Shown in pieces: positions 1 through 7,787 of a stretch of 64,000 nucleotides of DNA; within the stretch, counting starts at the first letter, position 1, and the number at the start of each line of letters is the position of its first letter. Made by a program: the position numbers and the translations under genes. The notes under the pieces are model-generated. The model saw only the letters and a program-made list of their open reading frames with translations, was not told where the DNA came from and ran no database searches. This DNA comes from Albimonas pacifica (GTDB lineage Bacteria > Pseudomonadota > Alphaproteobacteria > Rhodobacterales > Rhodobacteraceae), in contig NZ_FOQH01000014.1 of the NCBI RefSeq assembly GCF_900113695.1, forward strand, positions 1-64,000. The letters run 5' to 3'.

Positions 1-233
1 CGACCGACCAGGCGTTCCAGCGCGGCGATCCGCGCCTCGTAGCCGGAGAGCAGCTCGGCGGCCACCTCCTCGTCGTCGAAGGCGCCCGTCTCCGCCTTCT
101 CGACCCAGACGCGGACCAGGTTCCGCGAGAGATCGTGGCGGCGCGACAGGGCGTGCAGGGTCTCGCCGGCATGATACTCGGCGACGACTTGGCGCTTGAA
201 TTCGGTGCTGTGGCTGCGATGGCGTCTTGGCAT
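1..233 (-). CDS. IS3-family transposase OrfA-like protein, 3' end cut by window edge
   Basis: The reverse strand from ATG at 231-233 reads 77 codons without a stop into the window edge. The product starts [20 protein letters not shown] and has the short N-terminal helix-turn-helix typical of OrfA of IS3-type elements (HTH_Tnp_1 family: TEFKR..VV.EY..GE....L..RH.LSR..V..WV). It then becomes helical and leucine-containing (AALERLVG), as in the OrfA coiled coil. In that family OrfA binds the element ends and is joined to the OrfB integrase by frameshifting. OrfB would lie to the left of the window. No terminal inverted repeat could be fixed upstream of the start, so the element boundary near pgk is not assigned. 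Confidence 0.8.
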   Translation of the reverse strand, partial: MPRRHRSHSTEFKRQVVAEYHAGETLHALSRRHDLSRNLVRVWVEKAETGAFDDEEVAAELLSGYEARIAALERLVG

Positions 234-449
234 GGACCTTCCTCATCGGAAAGCCCGCCCCCGGTCAATTCAGACCCGGCCGACCTGCCCACTCCGAGGG
301 GCGCACTCCACCCTGCATCAGCCTTAACCCGGGGGCCGTGTCGCCGTCCCGCACCTGCGCGCGACCCCGGCGCCCTTGCGCCCCCCGCGTCGCTTGCGGT
401 CTATATCCGCCCGAGAAACGCCCCCTCCCGATCGCGAGAGCCGAATTCC

Positions 450-1640
450 ATGAGCCGCAAGACCCTCGACGACCTCGACCTCTCCGGCAAACGCGTGCTG
501 GTGCGCGTGGACGTCAACGTGCCGGTGTCGAACGGGAAGGTCACCGACGACACCCGCATCCGCGCCATCCTGCCGACCGTGAAGGATATCCTCGCCGCCG
601 GCGGCAAGCCGATCCTGTTGGCCCATTTCGGCCGGCCCAAGGGCCAGGTCGTGCCGGAGATGAGCCTCGCCGTCGTGCGCCCCGCGCTCGAGGCCGCCAT
701 CGGCGCGCCGGTCGCCTTCGCCTCCGACTGCGTGGGCGAGACCGCCGCGGCCGCCGTGGCCGCCCTGGGCGCGGGCGAGACCCTGCTGCTCGAGAACACC
801 CGCTTCCACGCGGGCGAGGAGAAGAACGACCCCGCGCTCGCCGCGCAGATGGCGAAGCTCGGCGACATTTACGTCAACGACGCCTTCTCCGCCGCCCACC
901 GCGCGCATGCCTCGACCGAGGGGCTCGCGCGCCTGCTGCCTTCCGCCGCCGGCCGGCTGATGGAATCGGAGCTCTCCGCGCTCGAGAAGGCGCTGGCCCA
1001 TCCCGAGCGGCCGGTCACCGCGGTCGTCGGCGGGGCCAAGGTCTCGACCAAGCTCGACCTGCTGTCGAACCTGATGGAGAAGGTCGACGCCATCGTCATC
1101 GGCGGCGGCATGGCCAACACCTTCCTCGCCGCCCAGGGGATCGGCGTGGGCAAGAGCCTGTGCGAGCACGACCTGCTCGACACCGCCCGCGAGGTGATGG
1201 CCAAGGCCGAGGTCCGCGGCTGCAAGCTTCTGCTGCCCGCCGACGTGGTGGTGGCGCGCGAGTTCAAGGCGGGCGCCGCCAACGAGACCGTGCCGGCGAC
1301 CGCGTGCCCCGAGGACGCGATGATCCTCGACGCGGGCCCCGAGGCGGTCGCCGCGGTGGCCGCGCAATTCGAGGCCTCGAAGACCCTGGTCTGGAACGGC
1401 CCGCTGGGCGCCTTCGAGATCGAGCCCTTCAACGCCGCCACCGACGCCGCCGCCACCCGCGCGGCGGAGCTGACGGCCGCGGGCAAGCTGCTCTCGGTCG
1501 CCGGCGGCGGCGACACGGTGGCGGCGCTGAACGCCTCCGGCGCCGCGGCGAAATTCTCCTACGTCTCCACCGCCGGCGGCGCCTTCCTCGAGTGGCTCGA
1601 GGGCAAGACCCTGCCGGGCGTCGCGGCGCTGGAGAGCTGA
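450..1640 (+). CDS. pgk: Phosphoglycerate kinase
   Basis: The 396-residue protein matches phosphoglycerate kinase over its whole length. The enzyme transfers phosphate between 1,3-bisphosphoglycerate and ADP in glycolysis, gluconeogenesis and carbon fixation. Visible landmarks are the N-terminal VRVDVNVPV substrate loop near residue 20, the AHFGRPKG and ENTRFH segments, [14 protein letters not shown] from about residue 142, the VGGAKVSTK segment, and the C-terminal GGGDT nucleotide loop near 352-356. The length is usual for the family. The frame stays open upstream to 135, but homology begins at [11 protein letters not shown], so ATG 450 is chosen. It lies about 215 bp from the transposase fragment, transcribed away from it. 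The class I aldolase further along the same strand acts in the same pathway. Confidence 0.97.
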   Translation: MSRKTLDDLDLSGKRVLVRVDVNVPVSNGKVTDDTRIRAILPTVKDILAAGGKPILLAHFGRPKGQVVPEMSLAVVRPALEAAIGAPVAFASDCVGETAAAAVAALGAGETLLLENTRFHAGEEKNDPALAAQMAKLGDIYVNDAFSAAHRAHASTEGLARLLPSAAGRLMESELSALEKALAHPERPVTAVVGGAKVSTKLDLLSNLMEKVDAIVIGGGMANTFLAAQGIGVGKSLCEHDLLDTAREVMAKAEVRGCKLLLPADVVVAREFKAGAANETVPATACPEDAMILDAGPEAVAAVAAQFEASKTLVWNGPLGAFEIEPFNAATDAAATRAAELTAAGKLLSVAGGGDTVAALNASGAAAKFSYVSTAGGAFLEWLEGKTLPGVAALES

Positions 1641-1810
1641 TCCCCCCGGCCGGCGGGCGCCGCTGCGTCCGCCGGCCGCCTCCCACCGGGGGCCGGCGCC
1701 ATCGGGGCGCCCTTTCGCCGTCCCAATCCTCTGCCCATGCTCGTCGTCGACCGCCGCCGCGCCCCCGCGGCGCCCCCGTCGACGGCCGCGCGCCGCGCAT
1801 GAGGAGAAGA

Positions 1811-3382
1811 ATGCAGCGACCCTCCCCCCGCATCGCGGCCGTCGCGGCCGTCGCCTGTCTGGGCGCCGGCGTGGCCGTCGCGCCCCGCCCGGCCGCCGGG
1901 CAGGGTCTGCTCGACGCGCTCGGCCTCGGCCGGATCTCCGAGCCCACCCTGCGCCTGGCCATCGAGGTGGCGCTCTCCTCCCTGCGCTCGACCATGGACG
2001 TCACCTACGACGGCTTCGCCATCGGTCCCGGCGGGGAGGAGGTGATGATCTCCGGCCTGCACCTCTCGCCGCCGGTCGAGCAGGGCTGGTGCGAGATCCA
2101 CATCGGCCGGGTCGAGGTCTTCCCCGGCGCCGTCTTCGGCCCCGGCGAGACGGTGCTGGGCCTGCACGAGGGGACCGCCTCGCTCGACTGCCTGCCGCCC
2201 TGGCTCGCCGCGGAGGCGGAGCGGGCGGGCTACGAGCGGCTCGAGATCGACGGGCTCGACCTGCGGCTGACCTACGATCCCAGCTCCTCGGCGCTGACCG
2301 TCGACCTCGCCGCCGCGGCCGCCGAGGCGCTGGACCTGCAGGTGGAGCTGGACCTGGGCTATTTCTGGCCGGTGAACCCGGGCTTCAGCCGCTCCTCCCC
2401 GCTGCCCTCGGCGCGCTTCGACCGGCTGGCGATCCGGGTGGACGAGCAGGGCCTGATCTCCCGCGCCGTGCGGCTCGCGGGCTACGAGTCGGACCCCGAC
2501 GCGCTGGCCGAGGTGTTCCGCGAGGGGCTGCACGCGATCCTCGCCCCCGGCGAGACGGCGGAGCTGTCGGAGGAGGCCGAGGAGATCGCCGGCCGCCTCG
2601 CCGCCGCCGCCGCCCGCGTCGCCGCCGAGGGCGGGGCGATGGAGGTCGAGATCGTGCCCCGGGACGAGCTGTGGCTGGAGACCGGCCTCTTCGACGACCC
2701 GGCCGGGCTGCTCGCCTCGGTGCAGGTGCGCCTGCCCGCGGGCGACGACCCGCCGCCCGAGGACGCCGCCAGCCCCGCCGAGGTCCGCCGGGCGACCGAG
2801 GACCCCGGGTCCCTGCCGCCCGAGCGTCTGCGCGCCCTGGCCGAGGCGCTGGCCGAGGGTCGCGGCGCCCCCGAGGCCCCGACGCTGGCCCGCCGCCTGC
2901 TGCGCCCGCTGGTCGACGCGGGCGACCTCGACGCCACGGTGATGCTGGCCGGGATGATCTCGAAGACCGAGCCGTCGGAGGCCTACCGGATGCTGCTGGC
3001 GGTCGCCGCCTCCGGGCGCGCCGACGCGGCGGCGCGGATGGACGAGATCGAGATCGAGCTGGGCCTCGCCGAGGTGATCGCCGCCCAGGACGACGCCGGC
3101 GCCGACGTGGGCGACGCGGACCCGCTGCTCGAGCCCGGCGCGCCCCGCGTGATCGTGGCCGCGCAGGCCGCGCGCCTGGAAGCGGGGCGCGAGGTGGCGC
3201 GCAACTACGAGCGCGCCTACCTCGGCTACACGCTGGCCGCGGCGCTGGGCGACCGCGGCTCGGCGATGCGGCGCGACCTGCTGGACCGGCGGATGATGGC
3301 CCGCGGAGCGGATTTCTGGAACGTGCGGCGCGAGCTGCTGCGCGGCCGGGCCTTCGACGCCTGGCTGGCGCGGGCCGAGTAG
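1811..3382 (+). CDS. Hypothetical exported protein with Sel1-like C-terminal helices
   Basis: I do not recognise a named family. The 523-residue product starts MQRPSPRIAAVAAVACLGAG and has a clear Sec signal peptide ending near AAG-Q, so it is probably periplasmic. ATG 1811 is preferred over an in-frame ATG at 1799 because GAGGAG lies 4 bases upstream of it. The first half is acidic and beta-like. From about residue 340 there are helical segments (LARRLLRPLVDAGDLDATVM, EAYRMLLAVAASGRADAAAR, AYLGYTLAAALGDRGSAMRR). Their A-x3-G-x3-A spacing resembles Sel1/TPR-like repeats. The gene stands alone between pgk and the convergent tspO, and its stop is 4 bp from the tspO stop. Confidence 0.75.
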   Translation: MQRPSPRIAAVAAVACLGAGVAVAPRPAAGQGLLDALGLGRISEPTLRLAIEVALSSLRSTMDVTYDGFAIGPGGEEVMISGLHLSPPVEQGWCEIHIGRVEVFPGAVFGPGETVLGLHEGTASLDCLPPWLAAEAERAGYERLEIDGLDLRLTYDPSSSALTVDLAAAAAEALDLQVELDLGYFWPVNPGFSRSSPLPSARFDRLAIRVDEQGLISRAVRLAGYESDPDALAEVFREGLHAILAPGETAELSEEAEEIAGRLAAAAARVAAEGGAMEVEIVPRDELWLETGLFDDPAGLLASVQVRLPAGDDPPPEDAASPAEVRRATEDPGSLPPERLRALAEALAEGRGAPEAPTLARRLLRPLVDAGDLDATVMLAGMISKTEPSEAYRMLLAVAASGRADAAARMDEIEIELGLAEVIAAQDDAGADVGDADPLLEPGAPRVIVAAQAARLEAGREVARNYERAYLGYTLAAALGDRGSAMRRDLLDRRMMARGADFWNVRRELLRGRAFDAWLARAE

Positions 3383-3386
3383 CGCC

Positions 3387-3899
3387 TCAGCCGCCGGGGG
3401 CGCGGAACGCCTCCGGCGGGTTCAGGCGCAGGATCGCGGCGTTCAGCGCGCCGGCGTAGGAGGCCCAGACGAGGTAGGGCGCGAACAGCGCCGCCGCGAC
3501 CGGGTCCGCGCCGGCGAAGGCGATCAGCGTGCCCAGCACCGCGAGCCACAGGGCGCCGATGCAGATCAGCCCCGCGCGCCCGTTGCGGGCGCCGAAGAAG
3601 ATCGGCGACCACATCGCGTTGAGCACGAGCTGGGTCCCCCACAGGCACAGGCCCGCGACGGCATGCAGCTCGCTCCCCGCGGGGAGCGCGCCGCTCGCGA
3701 GACCGGTCGCCACCCGGAAGGCCGCGATCACCATCATCGCGTAGAGCAGCGTCCAGGCGATGGGGAACAGCACGTTGGGCGGGGTCCAGGAGGGCTTCGC
3801 CAGGCTGCGGTACCACTCGCCCGGCTGGAACAGGACCCCCGTCGTCGCCGCCCCGGCCGCGGCAGCGGCCAGCGCCAGCGCGATCAATGCCTCGAACAT
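3387..3899 (-). CDS. tspO: TspO/MBR family tryptophan-rich sensory protein
   Basis: The 170-residue membrane protein has five hydrophobic segments and the family signature W(Y)xxLxKPxWTPPN (seen as WYRSLAKPSWTPPN near residue 30). Further conserved aromatic positions are PIAWTLLY, LVLNAMWSPIFFG and APYLVWASYAGALN. TspO proteins bind tetrapyrroles and, in Rhodobacter, act as oxygen-linked negative regulators of photosynthesis and porphyrin genes. That role is inferred here from family membership only. The open frame extends upstream to 3956, but ATG 3899 is chosen because the mature family start (MFEALIALALA) begins there and a GGGGGATG stretch precedes it. It is convergent with the upstream exported protein. 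Confidence 0.92.
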   Translation of the reverse strand: MFEALIALALAAAAAGAATTGVLFQPGEWYRSLAKPSWTPPNVLFPIAWTLLYAMMVIAAFRVATGLASGALPAGSELHAVAGLCLWGTQLVLNAMWSPIFFGARNGRAGLICIGALWLAVLGTLIAFAGADPVAAALFAPYLVWASYAGALNAAILRLNPPEAFRAPGG

Positions 3900-4282
3900 C
3901 TCATCCCCCAAGCCCGGCCGGGTGCGCAGGGCGCGCGTCCGGCGCGCCGTGCGCACAAGCTAGCGCCCCGCGGCGCGCTGTCGACCGCGCGCTTTCGGCG
4001 CCCCCCGGAGGGCGGGCCGGGCGCCGGGCTACGCGTTGCGGAACGGAACCGTCCGGCGGGGGTGAGCGGGCGTTCAGGCTTCCGGCGCGATTTGGCCGAA
4101 TCCGGCGCTCAGACGGCGTTATGGCCTCGTCGCGGCGCGGAATCCTGCTGACCGACGGCTGAATCCGCCCATCGCCCGCGGCATCTCGCGCCCGCGTCCC
4201 CCCGCCGCTTGACCCTGCGGGGCCGGCGGGCTACCCGACTGAGCGACCTGTTCGAACCGGCGTTAACGGCCCAGGAGCTCCC
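3900..4282. promoter_or_regulatory. Divergent intergenic region between tspO and fba
   Basis: This 383-bp gene-free stretch separates two divergent genes. The clearest promoter-like signal for the aldolase is TTGACC at 4209-4214, a 17-base spacer and a weak TACCCG at 4232-4237. No riboswitch or repeat was recognised. The rest is GC-rich, with several short open frames that look like shadows. Confidence 0.3.
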
Positions 4283-5212
4283 ATGAAAGCGACGCGCACC
4301 GTCAAGCAGATCCTCTCGAAATACGAGAGCGACAACCCCGGCGTGAAGGCGAACCTCTGCCGGATGCTGATGACCGGCAAGCTCGCCGGCACGGGCAAGA
4401 TGATCATCCTGCCGGTGGACCAGGGCTTCGAGCACGGGCCCGCGCGCTCCTTCGCGCCGAACCCCGCGGGCTACGACCCGCACTACCACTACCAGATGGC
4501 GATCGACGCCGGCCTCAACGCCTACGCCGCGCCGCTGGGCATGATCGAGGCGGGCGCCGACACCTTCGCCGGCCAGATCCCGACCATCCTGAAGTGCAAC
4601 TCGGCCAACTCGCTGATGTCGGGCTCGGCGGGCAAGGACCAGGCGGTCACTGCCAACGTTTCCGACGCGCTGCGGCTGGGCTGCTCGGCCATCGGCTTCA
4701 CCATCTACCCCGGTTCCGACTGCGCCCTCGACATGTTCGAGGAGATCGTCGAGATGCGCAACGAGGCGGCCGAGGTCGGCATCGCGACCGTGATCTGGTC
4801 CTACCCGCGCGGCGAGGGCATCTCCAAGGAAGGCGAGACGGCGATCGACGTGGCCGCCTACGCCGCCCAGATCGCGGCGCTGATCGGCGCCCATATCATC
4901 AAGATCAAGCTGTCGACCGACCACCTGATGCTGCCCGAGGCCAAGAAGGTCTACGAGGAGCAGGGCATCGACGTCTCGACCCAGGCCGCGCGCGTGAAGC
5001 ACTGCGTCGAGAGCGCCTTCGGCGGCCGCCGCATCATGGTCTTCTCGGGTGGCGCCAAGAAGGGCGAGGACTCGGTCTACGACGACGCCCGCGCGATCCG
5101 CGACGGCGGCGGCAACGGCTCGATCATCGGCCGCAACACCTTCCAGCGCCCGCGCGAGGACGCGCTGGCGATGCTCCAGAAGCTGGTCGACATCTACAAG
5201 GGCAAGGCCTGA
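4283..5212 (+). CDS. fbaB: Class I (archaeal/DhnA-type) fructose-bisphosphate aldolase
   Basis: The 309-residue product is a DhnA-type class I aldolase, which cleaves or forms fructose 1,6-bisphosphate through a Schiff-base lysine without metal. Visible family segments are ILPVDQGFEHGP near residue 40, GLNAYAAPLGMIE, the AIGFTIYPGS strand, and IIKIKLSTD around residues 205-213. The last is where the Schiff-base lysine of the family sits, at K207 or K209. Phosphate-binding glycines follow in VFSGGAKKG and GGGNGSIIGRN. AGGAG lies just upstream of the ATG. A strong hairpin follows the stop. With pgk on the same strand it suggests a glycolysis/gluconeogenesis neighbourhood, although the two are not in one operon. 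Confidence 0.95.
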   Translation: MKATRTVKQILSKYESDNPGVKANLCRMLMTGKLAGTGKMIILPVDQGFEHGPARSFAPNPAGYDPHYHYQMAIDAGLNAYAAPLGMIEAGADTFAGQIPTILKCNSANSLMSGSAGKDQAVTANVSDALRLGCSAIGFTIYPGSDCALDMFEEIVEMRNEAAEVGIATVIWSYPRGEGISKEGETAIDVAAYAAQIAALIGAHIIKIKLSTDHLMLPEAKKVYEEQGIDVSTQAARVKHCVESAFGGRRIMVFSGGAKKGEDSVYDDARAIRDGGGNGSIIGRNTFQRPREDALAMLQKLVDIYKGKA

Positions 5213-5268
5213 GGCCGGCCCCGCGTCCGCCGCGACGGCGGGACGGCGGGACGCAGGCGAAACGGGGA

Positions 5269-5295
5269 GGGCCCGGCCGCAAGGCCGGGCCCTTC
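5269..5295. terminator. Bidirectional hairpin terminator between fba and lasso B2
   Basis: GGGCCCGGCC (5269-5278) pairs perfectly with GGCCGGGCCC (5283-5292) across a GCAA loop and is followed by TTC. It lies between the convergent stops of fba (5212) and the B2 gene (5301), so it can end both transcripts. Confidence 0.75.
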
Positions 5296-5300
5296 GCCGT

Positions 5301-5774
5301 TCAGGCCGGCCGATCGCCCGCCGAGGCGCCGCTCGAATCGGTTTCCGCTGCGCCTGCGAAGTCGGCGAAATCCTGCACCGCGAGCCCGCCGGTGACGACC
5401 CGCCCCCCGACCTCGATCCAGGCGTGGGCGCCCAGACCCGCGGGGCCGCGCCGCATCCCCAGCCGGAACGCGAAGGGCACGCCGCGCCGGTCGAGCCACA
5501 TCCGCGCCGCCAGCGACTGCACCATGCAGTCGGCCCGGCCGGGCAGCCGCCGGCCGATCCGGGCCAGCGCCACGCGCATCCGCTCGCCGTCCCCGGGCCC
5601 GAACCCGGCGGCCGCCGCGTCCGCGGCGCGGGCGCGCGCCGGGGCGCGCAGCCGCCGCAGCAGCTCCGAGGCGGGCAGGGCGCGATACAGGCGCTGCGCG
5701 CGCAGCATCCACCAAAGCGCTGGAATCAGGGCCAAAACGTCTCCGGCGGAACGGCGCGTGGGGGAAGGGCTCAT
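5301..5774 (-). CDS. Lasso peptide leader peptidase, B2 (transglutaminase-like) protein
   Basis: The 157-residue protein has the layout of lasso-peptide B2 proteins. These are cysteine proteases of the transglutaminase fold that remove the leader from the precursor before cyclisation. The catalytic cysteine is visible in RADCMVQSLA (C83) and the histidine in GAHAWIEVGG (H117). The intervening RGVPFAFRLGMRRG is the usual family strand. The third, acidic triad residue is not certain; D135 is one candidate. ATG 5774 is chosen because family similarity begins shortly after it (LALIPALWWMLRAQRLYRAL), although the frame is open to 5969. The gene is downstream of the precursor on the same strand with a 148-bp gap that contains a hairpin. 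The C-terminal tail after about residue 135 is degenerate. Confidence 0.88.
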   Translation of the reverse strand: MSPSPTRRSAGDVLALIPALWWMLRAQRLYRALPASELLRRLRAPARARAADAAAAGFGPGDGERMRVALARIGRRLPGRADCMVQSLAARMWLDRRGVPFAFRLGMRRGPAGLGAHAWIEVGGRVVTGGLAVQDFADFAGAAETDSSGASAGDRPA

Positions 5775-5830
5775 GCGTCTGCGGTCCGGGAGCGGGTGGG
5801 GACGCGCACGAAGGGCGCCCCCGGAATCAA

Positions 5831-5856
5831 GAAAGCGCACCCTGAGGCGCGCTTTC
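5831..5856 (-). terminator. Stem-loop between lasso precursor and B2 gene
   Basis: GAAAGCGC (5831-5838) and GCGCTTTC (5849-5856) form a perfect 8-bp stem with a 10-base loop in the 148-bp gap between precursor and B2. A processing or attenuating hairpin here would let the precursor be made in excess over the protease, a common arrangement in RiPP operons. The effect is inferred, not shown. Confidence 0.5.
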
Positions 5857-5922
5857 GGACTTTCGGAGCTCGGTCCGGGAGCGTCATGCGTCCCGAAGGC
5901 TCCCTGCCTCAGCAGTCCCCGA

Positions 5923-6054
5923 TCAGGGGATGCTGCAGTCGATGATGGCGCCGCTGCCGCCGCACACATCGCTCGGCGGGCCGCCAGTGCCCTTGGTCAT
6001 TTCCCGAACCGAGAGTTTCGAAACTTTCGGCTCCAGCCAAACTTTTTTGTTCAT
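5923..6054 (-). CDS. Lasso peptide precursor, 43 residues, two core cysteines
   Basis: This is a short gene missed by length cut-offs. ATG (6052-6054) has an excellent ribosome site (GAGGTGA, 5 bases upstream). The leader, residues 1-21, is MNKKVWLEPKVSKLSVREMT plus K. W6-x2-P9 resembles the Y-x2-P recognition motif bound by B1 proteins, and Thr20 sits at position -2. The core then starts at Gly22 (GTGGPPSD...) and ends ...DCSIP at residue 43. Gly22 and Asp29 (core 1 and 8) fit an 8-residue macrolactam. Cys31 and Cys40 (core 10 and 19) are both in the 14-residue tail and could form a disulfide. Its base composition is visibly less GC-rich than its neighbours. B2 lies downstream, and B1 and the cyclase are 2.8-3 kb away. 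The class call rests on motif fit and context; the core boundary is inferred. Confidence 0.82.
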   Translation of the reverse strand: MNKKVWLEPKVSKLSVREMTKGTGGPPSDVCGGSGAIIDCSIP

Positions 6055-6090
6055 AGGCTCACCTCGTGAGTCTGCATCACACCCACACGC

Positions 6091-6118
6091 AGCATACGCA
6101 CCATGGACTCGATCGCAA
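6091..6118 (-). promoter_or_regulatory. Candidate sigma70-type promoter of the lasso precursor
   Basis: Reading the minus strand, TTGCGA (6113-6118), a 16-base spacer and TATGCT (6091-6096) lie 37 bases upstream of the precursor ATG. An imperfect inverted repeat, GCAACGCA / TGCATTGC around a T-rich centre (about 6115-6135), overlaps the -35 box. It could be an operator or the end of the methyltransferase transcript. Confidence 0.5.
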
Positions 6119-6146
6119 CGCATTTTTTGCATTGCGGCGGGAACGT

Positions 6147-7511
6147 TCACCCTGAAGTCAGGCCCAGCGCGCGGGCTGCCGCGGCGGCCGTCGGGACCGG
6201 CGTCGCCACCGCGCCGCCGAGCAGCGCGGAGACGCTCCAGCGGCCGTGGCCGCGCGCCGCCAGGACCTCGGTCAGGCGGGCGCTGGCCGCGTGGGCCGCG
6301 ACGGGGACGGCGGCGGGCGCTGCGAAGGCCGCGGGCGCGGCCAGACCCGCCCCGATCAGCGCCCCTGCAAGGGGAATCGTCGCCTCCAGCGGGCGCCCGG
6401 CGTCGGCGGCGAGCTCGGTCAGCGAGGCGGTCTCCTGCCGCTCCAGCCGCGCCAGCATCGGGCCGTAGACCGCCCGCGACAGGGCGGCGGCGCCGAGCAG
6501 ACCTTCGGTGCGCAATTCGCCCGTCTCGGCGAGCCCCGGCGCCCCCAGCCCGCGCAGCCGAACCGCCCCCGGATCGGGGGCCGGACCGCCGGGCCGGATG
6601 AACAGATCGAGCCGCGAGACGCGCCACATCATCAGGTCCGCGAGCTCCGCCGCCGACCAGGGATCGGGGCAGGCGTCGACCTCGGCGGCCTGGGCCGCGG
6701 ACATGTCGAGATCGCGCGCCAGACGCTCCGGCCGGCCGGGGACCAGGGTCTCGAACCCCGCCGCGCGCAGCTCCCGGCCGAAGTCGCGCATCCCGCGCAG
6801 CTCGGCGGCCGGGGCGATCCACGCCCGCTCGAACATCGCCGGGGTGCAGGCCGACATGGCCGCGAGCGTCGCGGCCCATCGCGGCGTCTCGCGCACCAGC
6901 CGGTAGGAGGCCCCGAAGCCCCGGCGCAGCGCCTCGACCGTCCAGTCGCGCCGCGCCGCGCCCGAGAGGCCCGCGGGCGCCGCCGCCCAGCGGTTGGCGA
7001 CGAGCTGGCGCAGCGCGGTCTCCGGCCGGGCGCCGGGCTGCACCGAGAAGGCGCACAGGAACCCGCCCCCCGGCGCCACCCGCGCGCCCAGGAAGGCGAG
7101 CGCCGCGGCGCGCGCCGTCTCGTCCAGCAGGTCCCAGCCCCAGGGGGCGAGCGCGAGGTCGAATTCGGGCAGGTCCATCGCGGCGAGGCCGCCGGGCCCC
7201 GCCTCGATCACCCGCGCGTCCAGCCCGGCCGCGTCGAGCAGGGCGCGGGCCTCGGCGACGAGCTCCGGATCGCTCTCCGCGCCCCAGACCTCCAGCTCCG
7301 AGCCGGCGCCGGCCGCGGCGATCGCGGCGAGCCCGACGCCGATCCCCGCCTCCAGCAGCAGCACCCGGCGCGGGGGGCGCAGGCCGGCCCCCGCCATCGC
7401 CGCCGCGGTCGCCGCGCCCAGCGGCGTGGCGGCGGGCGTCAGCCCGCCGAAGGCCGGCCAGGCGGCGCGCGGATCCCCCTCCGGCGCCGCGTCATTCCGC
7501 GCAGGATTCAC
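6147..7511 (-). CDS. SAM-dependent methyltransferase with regulatory domain, in lasso cluster
   Basis: The 454-residue protein has a Rossmann methyltransferase N-terminal part with motif I at residues 50-60 (VLLLEAGIGVG) and an acidic ribose-binding strand (VWGAESD). A central region of about 210-330 resembles the methyltransferase regulatory domain (PF10119-like). The C-terminal region from about 355 contains ETASLTELAADAGRP and looks winged-helix-like. It starts with GTG at 7511, preceded by GGGGGAA. It is upstream of the precursor on the same strand (92-bp gap), which suggests it tailors the peptide, for example by O- or N-methylation. Known lasso methyltransferases act on the C-terminal carboxylate. 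Whether this domain architecture does so is unknown. A housekeeping methyltransferase caught between the genes is possible. Confidence 0.7.
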   Translation of the reverse strand: MNPARNDAAPEGDPRAAWPAFGGLTPAATPLGAATAAAMAGAGLRPPRRVLLLEAGIGVGLAAIAAAGAGSELEVWGAESDPELVAEARALLDAAGLDARVIEAGPGGLAAMDLPEFDLALAPWGWDLLDETARAAALAFLGARVAPGGGFLCAFSVQPGARPETALRQLVANRWAAAPAGLSGAARRDWTVEALRRGFGASYRLVRETPRWAATLAAMSACTPAMFERAWIAPAAELRGMRDFGRELRAAGFETLVPGRPERLARDLDMSAAQAAEVDACPDPWSAAELADLMMWRVSRLDLFIRPGGPAPDPGAVRLRGLGAPGLAETGELRTEGLLGAAALSRAVYGPMLARLERQETASLTELAADAGRPLEATIPLAGALIGAGLAAPAAFAAPAAVPVAAHAASARLTEVLAARGHGRWSVSALLGGAVATPVPTAAAAARALGLTSG

Positions 7512-7543
7512 GTCGTTTCCCCCGTGAGTTGCACACCCGCGTC

Positions 7544-7572
7544 ATGTATGACAGAGCGACACGGCGAGACAA
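7544..7572 (-). promoter_or_regulatory. Candidate promoter and palindrome upstream of cluster methyltransferase
   Basis: On the minus strand TTGTCT (7567-7572), a 17-base spacer and ATACAT (7544-7549) form a good promoter 33 bases before the GTG start. GTCAT-GT-ATGAC (7541-7552) is an inverted repeat that covers the -10 box, the placement expected of a repressor site. No regulator gene is adjacent. Confidence 0.5.
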
Positions 7573-7787
7573 GGCGACCGGCCGGCCTCGGGATGGGACC
7601 CGGGGAGGCGGCCTTCGCCCGGATGCTCCGCGCGGGTGTGCGCGCGGCTCTCGCGGTCGGAACCGGGGCGACCCGGAGAAGGCCTGTTCCGCGCGATCCG
7701 GCGCGGGGCGGGCGGCATGGGGAAGCGATCGGTGGATTGCGCGCGACATCATGGCGCCCGGCGGCGCGCCGGACGGAGGGCGGCCGC

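Noticed and set aside
135-449. Upstream extension of pgk
   Set aside because: Open by composition only; family similarity and the natural start begin at 450, and the extension overlaps the transposase gene.
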